A DNA stretch of 64,000 nucleotides, from positions 62,001 through 126,000 of the forward strand of contig NZ_FMBK01000008.1 of the NCBI RefSeq assembly GCF_900095025.1, written 5' to 3'. The translations under genes were made by a program, and so were the position numbers. This DNA comes from Acinetobacter albensis. Its GTDB lineage: Bacteria; Pseudomonadota; Gammaproteobacteria; Pseudomonadales; Moraxellaceae. This document shows positions 38,038-48,312 of this stretch, piece after piece. The stretch's first letter is position 1; every line of letters begins with the position of its first letter. Under the pieces are notes generated by a model that was not told the DNA's origin, made no database searches, and was given only the letters and a program-made list of their open reading frames with translations.

Positions 38038-38814
38038 TTAGAAACGGTATTTAGCAGCTACACCAAATTTATTGTAGTCGTTATTACCGACTTCACCAAA
38101 ACCAATACGACCTTCTAAACTTACTTGTTGAGTAAAGAATTTACGTGCATTGACACCAAATTCGCTGTTATCACTTAAATCATTGTTGTAATAATCAGCA
38201 CCTACGCTGAATGATTTATCAATGAAGTAATCTGCAGCAAGATTGTACTCGTCTAGATCACCAAATGCTGCACCTGCTTCTAAGTTAATGTCATTACCAT
38301 TACTCAGTTGAGTTACATATTTGGCTCGAATTGTAGGGTCGACGCCGTCATTGTTGTCGTTGTCATAACCTTTTAGACCTGCTGCAATTAATAAGCCAGG
38401 TGCTGGAAGATAACCAACTTCGGCACCATATAATGTGGTATCAGAGTCACCACCACCTGCATAATCAACATCTTGACGACCAACATTACCACTTAAGTAA
38501 AAATCTGAGTTTGGTACATAATATTCAGCACCAACACCATATTTGGTCACTTCATCATCGCCCACTTCATTATAGTTAATGTGTGCATTTACGTTACTGG
38601 CACGATCAAGAAATGCCGCTTCTGCCATTGGTGCATTACGTGTTTGTACAGGATTAAAATAGTAGGTACCGTCTACACCAAAAGAACCGCTAGAACTACC
38701 ATTGTCAGGATCAATAAGTCCAGCAGATGCACCGACTTCGGCTTGATATGCATGTGCTGTGCCTGTTACTGCTATAGCAGAAAGAAGTGCTGAAGCTATT
38801 GCTAGTTTTTTCAT
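38038..38814 (-). CDS. Outer-membrane porin, Omp33-36-like family
   Basis: A 258-residue protein with a clean signal peptide (residues 1-22, Ala-His-Ala), then alternating beta strands with acidic turns, ending in KYRF. The mature start (YQAEVG), the MAEAAFLDRASNV segment and the C-terminal pattern resemble the Acinetobacter Omp33-36 porins, but it is shorter than Omp33-36 and rather acidic. Probable role: passive solute or water channel. The gene has a long AT-rich upstream region and a good terminator. Confidence 0.72.
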   Translation of the reverse strand: MKKLAIASALLSAIAVTGTAHAYQAEVGASAGLIDPDNGSSSGSFGVDGTYYFNPVQTRNAPMAEAAFLDRASNVNAHINYNEVGDDEVTKYGVGAEYYVPNSDFYLSGNVGRQDVDYAGGGDSDTTLYGAEVGYLPAPGLLIAAGLKGYDNDNNDGVDPTIRAKYVTQLSNGNDINLEAGAAFGDLDEYNLAADYFIDKSFSVGADYYNNDLSDNSEFGVNARKFFTQQVSLEGRIGFGEVGNNDYNKFGVAAKYRF

Positions 38815-39204
38815 GGATACTGCCCCTTAAAATGATGGTTAAAAATAATACATTTTTTGTTACAACTTTTAGTCTAAAGTAAAATGACCTCAGGTCAATC
38901 ATCGCAAGGTTACAGAAATGTTGCAAACGTAATTTTGTGTAATTAAATTATAATAAAATATTGATAATTAATAGTTTATTCAAATGTTTTGTTTTATTAA
39001 AAATATGAATATTTCATGAATTTCATCCTCCTTTTTGGCGTAACCCAAGCATTTTGTAACATAATAAGTTTTTGAGTAACGCTGTTTGGATTCTAAAAAC
39101 ATGATTAATTATGAACTTTAACTGACTTGAGACGTTTGATTAGGATCAGTCAACATAAGTTTATTAATTTGAAAGCGAGGCTTTTAAATTGCATATTTGC
39201 TCTG
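38815..39204. other. AT-rich divergent intergenic region (porin / prfB)
   Basis: About 390 bases hold the porin promoter region and the space up to the prfB promoter. No credible frame, strong hairpin or repeat is seen. Confidence 0.5.
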
Positions 39205-39213
39205 TGTTATAAT
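39205..39213 (+). promoter_or_regulatory. Extended -10 promoter of prfB
   Basis: TGT-TATAAT is a perfect -10 with the TGn extension. The -35 position is poor, as is common for extended -10 promoters. A start near 39220 gives a leader of about 38 bases to GTG 39258. Confidence 0.65.
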
Positions 39214-39257
39214 TGCGGGCTATTGAAAGCCCAGTATTCTGATTGAGAGTAATTTAC

Positions 39258-40353
39258 GTGGAAATTAATCCTTATCTAAACCAATTAAAAGACTTAAACG
39301 ACCGTGGTCAAACATTACGGGGGTATCTTTGACTACGATCTGAAAAAAGAGCGTTTAGAAGAAGTCCTTCGTGAATTAGAAGATCCCAACATTTGGAATG
39401 ATCAAGCACGTGCGCAAGCGATGGCCAAAGAAAAAGGCGAGCTTGAAAATGTACTCAATGTTTTAGAAGGTTTATCGACTCAGCTAGATGATGCACAAGC
39501 TCTGCTTGATTTGGCCGTTGAAGCGGATGATGAAAGTCTACTTGAAGATGTACAAGCTGAATTGACAACTGCTGAAGACGAATTGGCAAAACTTGAATTC
39601 CGTCGTATGTTTAGCAATCCCATGGATCCAAATCCATGTTATGTTGAAATTCAGGCAGGTTCTGGCGGTACAGAAGCACAAGATTGGGCTTCAATGCTGC
39701 TGCGTATGTATTTACGTTGGATTGAACGTCATGGTTTTAAAGCTGAATTGATGGAAGAATCGGACGGTGATGTCGCTGGGATTAAGTCAGCTACGATTCG
39801 TGTTGAAGGCGAGTATGCCTACGGTTGGTTGCGTACCGAATCAGGTGTACACCGTTTGGTGCGTAAATCGCCTTTTGACTCAGGTAACCGTCGTCATACA
39901 TCATTCTCTGCGGTGTTTGTTTCACCTGAAGTGGATGACAATATTGAAATTGATATCAATCCAGCCGATGTTCGTACCGATACTTATCGTGCATCTGGGG
40001 CGGGTGGTCAGCACATTAACAAAACCGATTCTGCAGTGCGTTTAACCCATGCGCCCACAGGGATTGTAGTGGCGTGTCAGAACCAACGTTCACAACATGC
40101 CAACCGTGACCATGCATGGAAACAGTTACGTGCAAAACTCTATGAACGTGAAATGCAAATCCGTAATGATGCTGCAAAAGTTTTAGAAGATTCTAAATCA
40201 GATATTGGTTGGGGCAGCCAGATTCGTTCATATGTTTTAGATGATTCACGAATTAAAGATTTGCGTACCAGTGTTGAAAGCTCAAATACAGGTGCGGTAC
40301 TGGATGGTGATTTGGATAAATTTATTGAAGCCAGTTTAAAACAAGGTCTTTAA
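39258..40353 (+). CDS. prfB: Peptide chain release factor 2 (programmed +1 frameshift)
   Basis: RF2 ends translation at UGA and UAA. The zero frame starts at GTG 39258 and stops after 24 codons at TGA 39330-39332. Reading continues in the +1 frame from GAC 39331. The site reads CGGGGGTATCTTTGAC: a GGGG Shine-Dalgarno-like stretch three bases before the CTT-TGA slip, the classical autoregulatory arrangement. The joined product (39258-39329 plus 39331-40353) has 364 residues. It contains the UGA-recognition SPF motif in [10 protein letters not shown] and the catalytic GGQ in [12 protein letters not shown]. Confidence 0.97.
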
Positions 40354-40364
40354 GTTTAGTGCTG

Positions 40365-40393
40365 AAAAAACAGAGGTAAGTCCTCTGTTTTTT
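40365..40393 (+). terminator. Terminator of prfB
   Basis: AAAAAACAGAGG and CCTCTGTTTTTT make a 12-bp perfect stem around TAAGT, with a T run. Confidence 0.93.
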
Positions 40394-40510
40394 TAACGCT
40401 AAAATATGCTGATTTAGGTGAATCCATTCCTCGATCAGACAGTGTTAGAATAGAATAAAGTTGTACAGAAATTTAGCAGTTTACAAAAAAGAAGCCTTGT
40501 ATCGTAAATT

Positions 40511-40543
40511 TTCGATATTAATATCGAAAAAAATAGATATAAT
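40511..40543 (+). promoter_or_regulatory. 18-bp perfect palindrome and -10 ahead of the ArsR-type gene
   Basis: TTCGATATTAATATCGAA at 40511-40528 is a perfect palindrome. TATAAT lies at 40538-40543, so the palindrome covers the -35 region. It is a natural operator candidate for the ArsR-family regulator encoded 43 bases downstream. Confidence 0.65.
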
Positions 40544-40585
40544 GATTTCTGGTAAGGTGCTGATCATGAACATGAGTGAAATGAG

Positions 40586-40888
40586 ATGGACACAGAAGCG
40601 ATTTATAAAGCCTTAGCTAACCCGATTAGACGTCAGATTCTGCAATGTTTAAAAGAACCTAAACGTTTTATTTCCCCAGAAGAATGTGGAAATGATTTTA
40701 GTCGCGGGGTGTGTGCAGGGAACATGGAAAAAATCGCGGATATCTCACAATCGACCATGTCCAATCATTTATCTGTCCTGCAACAAGCAGGATTGATTCA
40801 TGTGACCAAATATGGGCAATGGTCGTATTTCTCACGAAATGAAGCACTGATCGAAGAATTTTTACAACATTTACAGCATGCACTTTAG
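40586..40888 (+). CDS. ArsR-family winged-helix regulator
   Basis: A 100-residue protein with the ArsR fold: YKALANPIRRQILQCLK at the N-terminus, then the recognition helix QSTMSNHLSVLQQAGLI and a beta-wing GQWSYFSRNEA. It has Cys at EECGN and GVCAGN between helices, outside the classical ELCVC metal site, so the effector could be a metal or a reactive electrophile. It lies 38 bases before an Old Yellow Enzyme gene on the same strand and behind an 18-bp palindrome. Self-regulation and control of the enzyme gene is the simplest inference. Confidence 0.85.
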   Translation: MDTEAIYKALANPIRRQILQCLKEPKRFISPEECGNDFSRGVCAGNMEKIADISQSTMSNHLSVLQQAGLIHVTKYGQWSYFSRNEALIEEFLQHLQHAL

Positions 40889-40926
40889 GCTCAATGGGTC
40901 TGAGCAGGTTGTAAGAGGATTGCTTG

Positions 40927-42003
40927 ATGACAGATTTTTCAACTCCCGTTCAGTTCGGTGAACTTCAACTTAAAAACCGTGTGATCATGGCACCATTGAC
41001 ACGTAGTCGTGCCACAGTTGATCGCGTACCAACGCCGATGATGGCCGAATATTATGCTCAGCGTGCAAGTGCAGGTCTAATTATTTCAGAAGCCACCGTT
41101 ATTTCAGAAGAAGCGAATGGTTACGAGAAAACTCCTGGTCTATTTAGCGATGCTCAAGTAGAGGGTTGGAAAGGGGTGACGGATGCAGTTCATGCTAAAG
41201 AGGGTTTGATCATAGCGCAATTGTGGCATGTGGGGCGTGTGTCGCATCCAGATTTATTGCAAGGTGAAACGCCTGTTTCTGCAAGTAGCGTTCAACAAGC
41301 TGGTCATGTCAGTTTACTCCGTCCGAAACGTGAATATGTTGTGCCACGCGCATTAGAAATTTCAGAAATTCAAACGATTGTTGAGCAATTTAAACAAGCT
41401 GCAATCCGTGCCAAAGCTGCAGGTTTTGACGGTGTGGAATTGCACGGTGCCAATGGTTATTTGATTGATCAATTCTTGCAAACATCGACCAATCATCGTA
41501 CAGATAGCTATGGTGGTTCTGTTGAAAATCGTGCTCGGTTTTTGCTTGAAGTGATGGATGCTTTAATTGAAGTATGGGGTGCAGGACGTGTTGGGATTCA
41601 TTTGGCGCCACGTGGTGATGAGCATGACATGGGTGATGCGAATGCGAAAGAAACTTTTGGTTATGTGATTGAACAATTAGGTCAACGTCAAATTGCTTTT
41701 TTCTTTACTCGTGAATATTTAGCTGATGACAGTATTAGTCTAGAAATGAAAGCGCGTGCCAATGGCGTCCCTTATATTGCCAATATGCGTTTAGGTCGTG
41801 AGGATGCATTGGATTTATTGGCTTCTGGTCAAGCAGAAGCGGTGTCTTTTGGTAAAGACTATATTTCTAATCCAGACCTTTTTGAACGTTTAGTCGAAGA
41901 TGAACCGCTGAATGAATTGAAGTTTGAAAATATGATTGGTACAGATGTAGCGCAAGGCTATATCGATTATCCATTTATGAATAAGCAGTTGGCTGAAAGC
42001 TAA
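40927..42003 (+). CDS. Old Yellow Enzyme-family alkene reductase (NemA-like)
   Basis: This FMN-dependent TIM-barrel enzyme reduces activated alkenes such as N-ethylmaleimide, and often nitro compounds, with NADPH. The 358-residue product starts with LKNRVIMAPLTRSRA and has the substrate-binding His-Gly-Ala-Asn in HGANGYLIDQFLQ, then STNHRTDSYGGSVENRARF, as in NemA. ATG 40927 has AGAGG nine bases upstream; a TTG one codon earlier is unlikely. Linkage to the ArsR regulator suggests induction by electrophiles. Confidence 0.92.
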   Translation: MTDFSTPVQFGELQLKNRVIMAPLTRSRATVDRVPTPMMAEYYAQRASAGLIISEATVISEEANGYEKTPGLFSDAQVEGWKGVTDAVHAKEGLIIAQLWHVGRVSHPDLLQGETPVSASSVQQAGHVSLLRPKREYVVPRALEISEIQTIVEQFKQAAIRAKAAGFDGVELHGANGYLIDQFLQTSTNHRTDSYGGSVENRARFLLEVMDALIEVWGAGRVGIHLAPRGDEHDMGDANAKETFGYVIEQLGQRQIAFFFTREYLADDSISLEMKARANGVPYIANMRLGREDALDLLASGQAEAVSFGKDYISNPDLFERLVEDEPLNELKFENMIGTDVAQGYIDYPFMNKQLAES

Positions 42004-42111
42004 TTTTTAGAAATAAAACAGAATAAATGAACATTGCAGAGCAGAACGCATTAACATGTGTGGGCTGCTCTGTTATATTTTGCCGATTCTATATTCTTCG
42101 AGGCAACCTGT

Positions 42112-43392
42112 TTGGCTACTCCTTTTTGGTACAACGCAGCATTATCAATCCTTAAGCCATTGTATCAGTGGCGGATTAAAAAACGTGCGTTAGATACGGA
42201 GCAGTGGCAACAGGAGTGTTTAGAGCGTTTTGGTCCATTTCAAGAACCTAAAAACTTGAATGCTATGTGGTTTCATGTGGTTTCGGTAGGTGAAACTAAT
42301 GCCGCACAGCCATTAATTGAACATTATTTAAAATTGGGTCATCCTGTTTTAGTCACCAATACCACCAAAACGGGTCAAGCCCGCGCCAAATCACTTTTTT
42401 TAAAAGCACCGTATGGATCTTTGTTTCAAGCGGTATATTTGCCTGCTGATCAGAAACAATTGGTACGTGCGTTCTATCAAAAATATCAACCCAAAGTATT
42501 GATTTTAGTCGAAACAGAAATCTGGCCCAATTTGATTGATCAAGCGCAGTATTTTAAAGTGCCTTGTTTACTGATTAATGCCCGTCTTTCGGAAAAATCT
42601 GCGCAAGGTTATGCCAAGGTTAAAGGTTTGACTCAAGGCATGTTAAATGGTTTAGATGCTTTATTGGCGCAAAATCAAGCCACTTTACAGCGCTACTTAA
42701 ACCTAGGTATGCCTGCACGTAAAAGTCAGGTTTTGGGCAGTATTAAGTTTGATATCTCAGCTCCTGAAAGCGTTATACAGCAAGCCAAGCAATTAAAACA
42801 CGCATGGAATTTAAGCTCCCGCAAAGTGATTACACTTGCGAGTACACATGCACCGGAAGAACAAAAACTTCTGATGGCTTTACAGCCTTATTTAAATCAA
42901 CATCCAGACATTGTGGTGTTGGTCGTACCCCGTCATCCCGAACGTTTTGATGACGTGTTTCAGATGATTCAGGCATTAAATTTAAATGTTCAACGCCGCA
43001 GTTTAGATGACCCTATTCAGCCCACTACTCAAGTTTATTTGGCTGATAGTATGGGGGAAATGTGGTTGTGGTATGCTTTAAGTCAGGTTTGTTTCGTTGG
43101 TGGTTCATTAAATGAACCCGGCGGTGGGCATAATATTTTAGAACCTATTGCACTCAATGTACCCACAGTTTTAGGCAAAAATTATTTTAACTTTCAAACG
43201 ATTGTCGATGAGTTTGTGGCAGTTGACGGCGTAACCGTGGTACAAAATGCTGAACAAGCGGCTCAGGTTTTAATGGAAATTTTGACTGATGAACATAAAG
43301 CCGAAAGATTAAATATTGCAGCACAGCAAATCATGGCGAAAAATACAGGTTCTTTAGTAAAGCACATTGCAGTGATTGATCAGTATCTTTAA
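42112..43392 (+). CDS. waaA: 3-deoxy-D-manno-octulosonic acid transferase
   Basis: WaaA adds Kdo to lipid IVA at the inner membrane. The 426-residue GT-B protein has a membrane-anchor N-terminus, HVVSVGETNAAQPLI, VETEIWPNLI, NARLSEKSAQGYAKV, and the C-terminal donor site GGSLNEPGGGHNILEP. The start TTG 42112 is chosen because GAGG lies eight bases before. An in-frame GTG at 42058 would add 18 residues but has no ribosome-binding site. It may be co-transcribed with the OYE gene, 108 bases away. Confidence 0.92.
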   Translation: MATPFWYNAALSILKPLYQWRIKKRALDTEQWQQECLERFGPFQEPKNLNAMWFHVVSVGETNAAQPLIEHYLKLGHPVLVTNTTKTGQARAKSLFLKAPYGSLFQAVYLPADQKQLVRAFYQKYQPKVLILVETEIWPNLIDQAQYFKVPCLLINARLSEKSAQGYAKVKGLTQGMLNGLDALLAQNQATLQRYLNLGMPARKSQVLGSIKFDISAPESVIQQAKQLKHAWNLSSRKVITLASTHAPEEQKLLMALQPYLNQHPDIVVLVVPRHPERFDDVFQMIQALNLNVQRRSLDDPIQPTTQVYLADSMGEMWLWYALSQVCFVGGSLNEPGGGHNILEPIALNVPTVLGKNYFNFQTIVDEFVAVDGVTVVQNAEQAAQVLMEILTDEHKAERLNIAAQQIMAKNTGSLVKHIAVIDQYL

Positions 43393-43571
43393 AAGTTCTG
43401 TGTAGATACGCTGAAATTTATTTCGCTGAGGTGGCATAATAAAGAGTTTTCTTGCGAAGCCTTGCTTCTCATCTGTCAAAAGTAGGAACGCCTACATAAC
43501 GTAAAATAAAGTCATGAAATAATAGGTGGCTGTGCAGGTGTATTTGCTTTTAAGAGTTGAATTTATAGCTT

Positions 43572-44285
43572 ATGAATATTGTCCTGTTAGACCCACGCCA
43601 AACTGAATCTGAACTTTGGTCAATTACCTCAAAACGTCAGCTTGAGCATTTAAAACAATATATTGATATACAAGTGGGAAACACCTTAAAAGTCGGCATT
43701 CGAGAAGGGTTGCGTTACTCGACTGAGGTGGTCGAGGTGACAGAGCAGGTAGTCAAACTCAAACCTATTCAGATCGAACCTGTTCCAGCAAAATTACCTG
43801 TCACTTTAATTGTAGCCATGCCACGTCCGAAAGTGTTACGTCGTTTAATCATGGACAGTGTGACTTTAGGCGTTGAAAACATTATTTTGTTGCACAGTTA
43901 TCGAGTCGATAAAAGTTATTGGCAAAGTCCTTTTTTACAACAATTGGATCAATATGTGACCTTAGGTTTAGAACAGGCAGGCGATACGGTTGCACCAAAA
44001 ATTGAAATTTATAAACGTTTCAAACCTTTTGTTGAAGATATTTTACCCAGTTTAATTACAGCGGAAAAGCCTGCTTATGTGGCGCATCCTTACGCACAGA
44101 GCAAAATGCCATTTGCGATTGAACATGCCTGTACGCTTTTGATTGGCCCTGAGGGCGGTTTTATCCCTTATGAAATTGATCTGCTGGTCAAAAATGGTTG
44201 CCAAGCGGTAAGCTTGGGCAACCGAATTATTCGGACTGAAACTGTGATTGCTTACAGTTTAGGTCGTTTGTTTGGCGTGAGCTGA
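43572..44285 (+). CDS. rsmE: 16S rRNA (uracil1498-N3)-methyltransferase
   Basis: RsmE is a SPOUT-class enzyme that methylates U1498 of 16S rRNA. The 237-residue product has an N-terminal PUA-like region and a C-terminal knotted domain. The SAM-binding LLIGPEGGFIPYEID and SLGNRIIRTETVIAYSLG blocks are conserved. Its last 27 bases overlap the 3' end of the convergent mechanosensitive channel gene, with no terminator visible between them. Confidence 0.94.
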   Translation: MNIVLLDPRQTESELWSITSKRQLEHLKQYIDIQVGNTLKVGIREGLRYSTEVVEVTEQVVKLKPIQIEPVPAKLPVTLIVAMPRPKVLRRLIMDSVTLGVENIILLHSYRVDKSYWQSPFLQQLDQYVTLGLEQAGDTVAPKIEIYKRFKPFVEDILPSLITAEKPAYVAHPYAQSKMPFAIEHACTLLIGPEGGFIPYEIDLLVKNGCQAVSLGNRIIRTETVIAYSLGRLFGVS

Positions 44286-45245
44286 ATCATCATCTTGAGT
44301 AGATGGGTCACCACGGTACATTTTGACTTCTTGTACGGGGTAGGGAATAGAAATGTGATGTTCGGCAAAAGCACGAATCACTTTTTCTTGCACCGCACTA
44401 ATCGAGGAGGAAGTGACTACTTCAGTGGTATTAACCCACCATTGCACTTTTAGATTCACAGAAAAATCAGCTAGAGCCGTTACATTCACACTAAAGCCTG
44501 GCTGGCTTAAAATACGGCTGTCTTGATCTAGAATTTGCAGCACAATATCTTTGGCTTTTTGCACATCATCCTCATAACCAATGCCAACCATAAATTCGCA
44601 ACGACGACGTTGATAAGCCGTATTGACCGTAACTGGACTGGTATAAACCGTAGCATTTGGAATGACGATTCGACGTCCATCAGGTGAACGTAAATAGGTC
44701 GCACGAATTTGAATATCTTCAACGGTGCCTTCCATTCCAGACACAATAATGTCATCCCCAATTTTAAACGGTTCACCCAATAAAATTAGAATGCCTGAAA
44801 GTAAGTTCTGGAAAATATCTTTAAATGCAAAACCGATCGCCACCGAACCAATTCCGAGTGCACTCATCAATTGGCCAGGCGTAAATCCTGGAATAGCAAT
44901 GACCATGGCGATGAGAAAGCCGATAAACATAATGGCCGAACTTCCGACTCGATTCAGCACCAAGACTAAATTTTGCTTGGTATAAGAGCGGTCAGAGAGT
45001 GTTTTACGAACAAAAAATTTAAATAACTTTGCCAATAAGTAAAAAATGATGAAAACGATAATAGCAATACATAAGTAAGGTACACGTTCCCAAAAAGCAT
45101 CGACAAATTTGTCGATGGTGGAATAGGCATCATTGTACTTTGCTGCGTGTGCAATGACGGTTTGCGTGGTTTTTTCAGAGGCTTCATGTAAAAGTTGTGA
45201 TGTTCCTTGAGTAACGTCATTCAAAGTATTATTTTTTTCCACCAC
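44259..45245 (-). CDS. MscS-family mechanosensitive channel
   Basis: A 328-residue small-conductance mechanosensitive channel. It has a TM segment at about 55-75, two more TM segments, and a pore-lining TM3 rich in Gly/Ala (ALGIGSVAIGFAFKD) followed by the beta domain with GEPFKIGDDI. The C-terminal beta-alpha vestibule portion runs to residue 310. The fold is close to E. coli MscS. It releases solutes on hypo-osmotic shock. The 3' end overlaps rsmE. Confidence 0.9.
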   Translation of the reverse strand: MVEKNNTLNDVTQGTSQLLHEASEKTTQTVIAHAAKYNDAYSTIDKFVDAFWERVPYLCIAIIVFIIFYLLAKLFKFFVRKTLSDRSYTKQNLVLVLNRVGSSAIMFIGFLIAMVIAIPGFTPGQLMSALGIGSVAIGFAFKDIFQNLLSGILILLGEPFKIGDDIIVSGMEGTVEDIQIRATYLRSPDGRRIVIPNATVYTSPVTVNTAYQRRRCEFMVGIGYEDDVQKAKDIVLQILDQDSRILSQPGFSVNVTALADFSVNLKVQWWVNTTEVVTSSSISAVQEKVIRAFAEHHISIPYPVQEVKMYRGDPSTQDDDSAHAKQTT

Positions 45246-45355
45246 GGGATGTCCAAATTGTGCTTAATACAGGCCATTTTGCCTGAAATACAATAAAAAT
45301 TTAACCCACAATACGCTGTATCGCCAATCATTTTGTCAATGTGTGTTGCGTGGGT

Positions 45356-45937
45356 TTAAAAATATTCAGTGCCTTTTTGAATCACTTCTTGCGGGGTTTT
45401 GAGTTCAGTTGTATCCATCATATAAGAGACGAAGCTACCCGAAGCCAAGAGACTTAATACAGTCATAATAATGATTAACCAAGCCAGTATTTTTTCCCAA
45501 ATGGCTGTATCACGCGGTAAACCGTAACGATTGATGCCGGCTGTGCCCGAACCGAACATGAGATAAAGCCCTAAAAAAACATTCAACAATGGAATGATGA
45601 ACAAGATAATCAACCAACCACCTCGGTTCATGTCGTGTAAACGACGGACACTGACCACCATCAGAAAATAAAAATACACGACCATAATCACAATAAAACC
45701 CAGCCCAGCTAGGTTATTGAACAGTTGTATAAAATCATAATTCAAAGAACGAGTATTTAGATTAAAAAGACCGATCGCTAGATTAAAAGCGAATAGAGCA
45801 AAAAAAGTGACCAAATGTATGAAACCATACCAGCCAATCGCACTTAAACGCCTAAAACGACCTGCTGCTGATAAAGGATTATCCGCGCTTTGCATTTGAG
45901 AAGATGAAAAAAATGGAGATGAATCTTGTGGGTTCAT
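45356..45937 (-). CDS. DUF805 membrane protein
   Basis: A 193-residue inner-membrane protein with four hydrophobic segments. It has the DUF805 signature RRLHDMNRGGW followed by GTAGINRYGLP near residue 140. It is preceded by a polar 28-residue N-terminus. Function is unknown; DUF805 proteins are often near stress genes. It is separated from the MscS gene by 110 bases on the same strand. Confidence 0.82.
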   Translation of the reverse strand: MNPQDSSPFFSSSQMQSADNPLSAAGRFRRLSAIGWYGFIHLVTFFALFAFNLAIGLFNLNTRSLNYDFIQLFNNLAGLGFIVIMVVYFYFLMVVSVRRLHDMNRGGWLIILFIIPLLNVFLGLYLMFGSGTAGINRYGLPRDTAIWEKILAWLIIIMTVLSLLASGSFVSYMMDTTELKTPQEVIQKGTEYF

Positions 45938-46125
45938 ACCTGTTCCAATTGAGATTGAGCTAAGAAAAATTGGCTGTTTTGCTTACTGTAACCATATTTT
46001 AAGCGTCAATAATAAGATTTAAATTTATCCATAAAATATGAATAATATTATTTTTATTTGTATACATTTTATGTGAATACAACAGAACTTAAAGTGTTTA
46101 TGTATTAAATTATATTAATACACTA

Positions 46126-46137
46126 CGACCAAAGCCG
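46126..46137. promoter_or_regulatory. Candidate CrbR site upstream of acs
   Basis: CGACCAAAGCCG, preceded by TA, lies 110 bases ahead of the acs ATG. It differs in one base from the perfect dyad CGAC-CAAA-GTCG that lies 118 bases ahead of yjcH. Both genes are expected targets of the response regulator encoded here. Confidence 0.5.
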
Positions 46138-46246
46138 AATTGAAGCGCTTGAAAAATAATCGTCATACTGTGAATATGCAGTCAATAAAATAAATAACGT
46201 GGCATAACATTTCGTGATGAGATGAATAAAATCAAGGAAGTATACT

Positions 46247-48190
46247 ATGAAAGAAATTTATCCTGTACCAGAACAATTTAAAACCACGGCTCGCACAGTA
46301 GAGTCTGAATATTTTAAGCGTTATCAGCAATCGATTGAGCAACCTAATGAATTTTGGGCAGAGCAGGCTCAAAAATTGGATTGGATCAAGCCTTTTAGCC
46401 AAGTTAAAAATACCAGTTTTGACCCCAATCATTTCAAGATTGAATGGTTCGCAGATGGTGAACTGAATGTCAGTGCCAACTGTTTAGACCGCCATCTCAA
46501 AGAACATCCGCACAAACCTGCCATTATTTGGGAAGGTGATCATCCATCACGGCATAAAATTATTTCTTTTAAAGAATTGCATGATGAAGTTTGCCGTTTT
46601 GCCAATGTGTTAAAAAAGCACGGCATTAGCAAAGGTGATCGTGTGGTGTTGTATATGCCGATGATTGCGGAGGCCGCTATTTCAATGTTGGCTTGTGCAC
46701 GGATTGGAGCTGTACATTGTGTGGTATTTGGTGGATTTTCTCCTGATTCATTGGCAAATCGTATTGAAGACAGTCAAGCTAAAATTGTGATTACAGCCGA
46801 TTCGGGCATGCGTGGCGGTAAACCGATTCCGCTCAAGGAAAATGTAGATGCAGCATTAAATATTCAGGGGACTGCATCAGTACAAAACGTAATCGTGGTA
46901 CATCGCACAGGCAATCCGATTGAATTTAAAGACGGCCGTGATCTGTGGTATCACAGTGAAATTATGTCAGTCAATGAAATTTGCCCACCTGAGCCCATGA
47001 AGGCTGAAGACCCACTCTTTATTCTATATACCTCAGGATCAACAGGTAAGCCCAAAGGTGTGTTACATACCACAGGTGGTTATTTGACCTATGTGAATTG
47101 TACTTTTCGTGAAGTATTTGACTTGAAACAGGACGATGTCTTTTGGTGTACCGCTGATGTTGGATGGATTACAGGACATTCCTATGTATTGTATGGTCCA
47201 TTATCGAATGGAACTACCACGGTCATGTTTGAAGGTGTTCCGCAATATCCAACATGGGCGCGTACAGGTCATATTGTTGACAAGCACAATGTCACGATTC
47301 TTTATACTGCACCTACCGCCATTCGTGCCATGATGCGTGAGGGTGATGCTTTTGTTCGTGAAAGTGATCGCAGTAGTCTGCGCTTGATTGGGTCGGTTGG
47401 TGAGCCAATTAATCCAGAAGCATGGAATTGGTACTACACTGTAGTTGGGGAAAGCCGCTGTCCTGTCGTTGATACATGGTGGCAAACAGAAACAGGCGGA
47501 ATTTTAATTTCACCTTTACCGGGAGCCACCGATTTAAAACCAGGTTCGGCTACACGTCCATTTTTTGGTATACAACCGGCTTTGGTCGATGCGGAAGGGC
47601 AAGAGTTAGCGGGTGAAGCGGAAGGTAATCTGATTATCAAAGACTCTTGGCCGGGACAAATGCGGACGATTTGGGGTGATCCAGAACGGTTTATTGAAGC
47701 TTATTTTTCAGCTTATCCCGGTGTATATTTTACTGGTGATGGTGCACGTCGTGATCAAGATGGTTATTACTGGATTACAGGAAGGGTTGATGATGTTTTG
47801 AATGTTTCAGGTCATCGTTTAGGTACAGCAGAAGTCGAAAGTGCCTTGGTTGCCCATGAAGCCGTAGCAGAAGCTGCTGTAGTCGGTATGCCACATGATA
47901 TTAAAGGACAAGGCATCTGTGCTTTTGTGACCTTACAATCAGGAACAGCTGAATCTGAAGAGCTACATAAAGAATTGGTCGCTTGGGTACGTAAAACACT
48001 AGGGCCTGTGGCCACCCCAGATGCTTTATATTGGGCACCGTCTTTACCTAAAACACGTTCAGGTAAAATCATGCGCCGTATTTTAAGAAAAATTGCAGCG
48101 AATGAACTGGATAGTTTAGGCGATACCTCTACATTGGCTGAACCGCAAGTGGTAGATGCTTTAATTAAAACAGTCTATCCCCATGTATAA
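46247..48190 (+). CDS. acs: Acetyl-CoA synthetase
   Basis: Acs activates acetate to acetyl-CoA through acetyl-AMP. The 647-residue enzyme contains the P-loop-like [42 protein letters not shown], and the C-terminal [13 protein letters not shown] whose Lys is the target of inhibitory acetylation in the family. AAGGA lies ten bases before the ATG. It belongs to the acetate module with yjcH-actP and the sensor/regulator pair downstream. A terminator follows. Confidence 0.98.
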   Translation: MKEIYPVPEQFKTTARTVESEYFKRYQQSIEQPNEFWAEQAQKLDWIKPFSQVKNTSFDPNHFKIEWFADGELNVSANCLDRHLKEHPHKPAIIWEGDHPSRHKIISFKELHDEVCRFANVLKKHGISKGDRVVLYMPMIAEAAISMLACARIGAVHCVVFGGFSPDSLANRIEDSQAKIVITADSGMRGGKPIPLKENVDAALNIQGTASVQNVIVVHRTGNPIEFKDGRDLWYHSEIMSVNEICPPEPMKAEDPLFILYTSGSTGKPKGVLHTTGGYLTYVNCTFREVFDLKQDDVFWCTADVGWITGHSYVLYGPLSNGTTTVMFEGVPQYPTWARTGHIVDKHNVTILYTAPTAIRAMMREGDAFVRESDRSSLRLIGSVGEPINPEAWNWYYTVVGESRCPVVDTWWQTETGGILISPLPGATDLKPGSATRPFFGIQPALVDAEGQELAGEAEGNLIIKDSWPGQMRTIWGDPERFIEAYFSAYPGVYFTGDGARRDQDGYYWITGRVDDVLNVSGHRLGTAEVESALVAHEAVAEAAVVGMPHDIKGQGICAFVTLQSGTAESEELHKELVAWVRKTLGPVATPDALYWAPSLPKTRSGKIMRRILRKIAANELDSLGDTSTLAEPQVVDALIKTVYPHV

Positions 48191-48203
48191 ATTGTTGTTA
48201 AAT

Positions 48204-48230
48204 ACCGCTTGAGGATTCAGGCGGTTTTTT
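48204..48230 (+). terminator. Terminator of acs
   Basis: ACCGCTTGA and TCAGGCGGT form a 9-bp stem with one G-T pair, followed by six T. Confidence 0.85.
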
Positions 48231-48312
48231 ATTTTGCATATAAAGACTTCAGGCATTCAGATAAAGATTAAAAACATCATCTGCTAAGCTAAAAATATAG
48301 AAATAGATCGAT

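Noticed and set aside
43441..43500. Small hairpins (GAAGC/GCTTC and GTAGG/CCTAC) between waaA and rsmE
   Set aside because: Stems of five bases without T tracts; likely chance.
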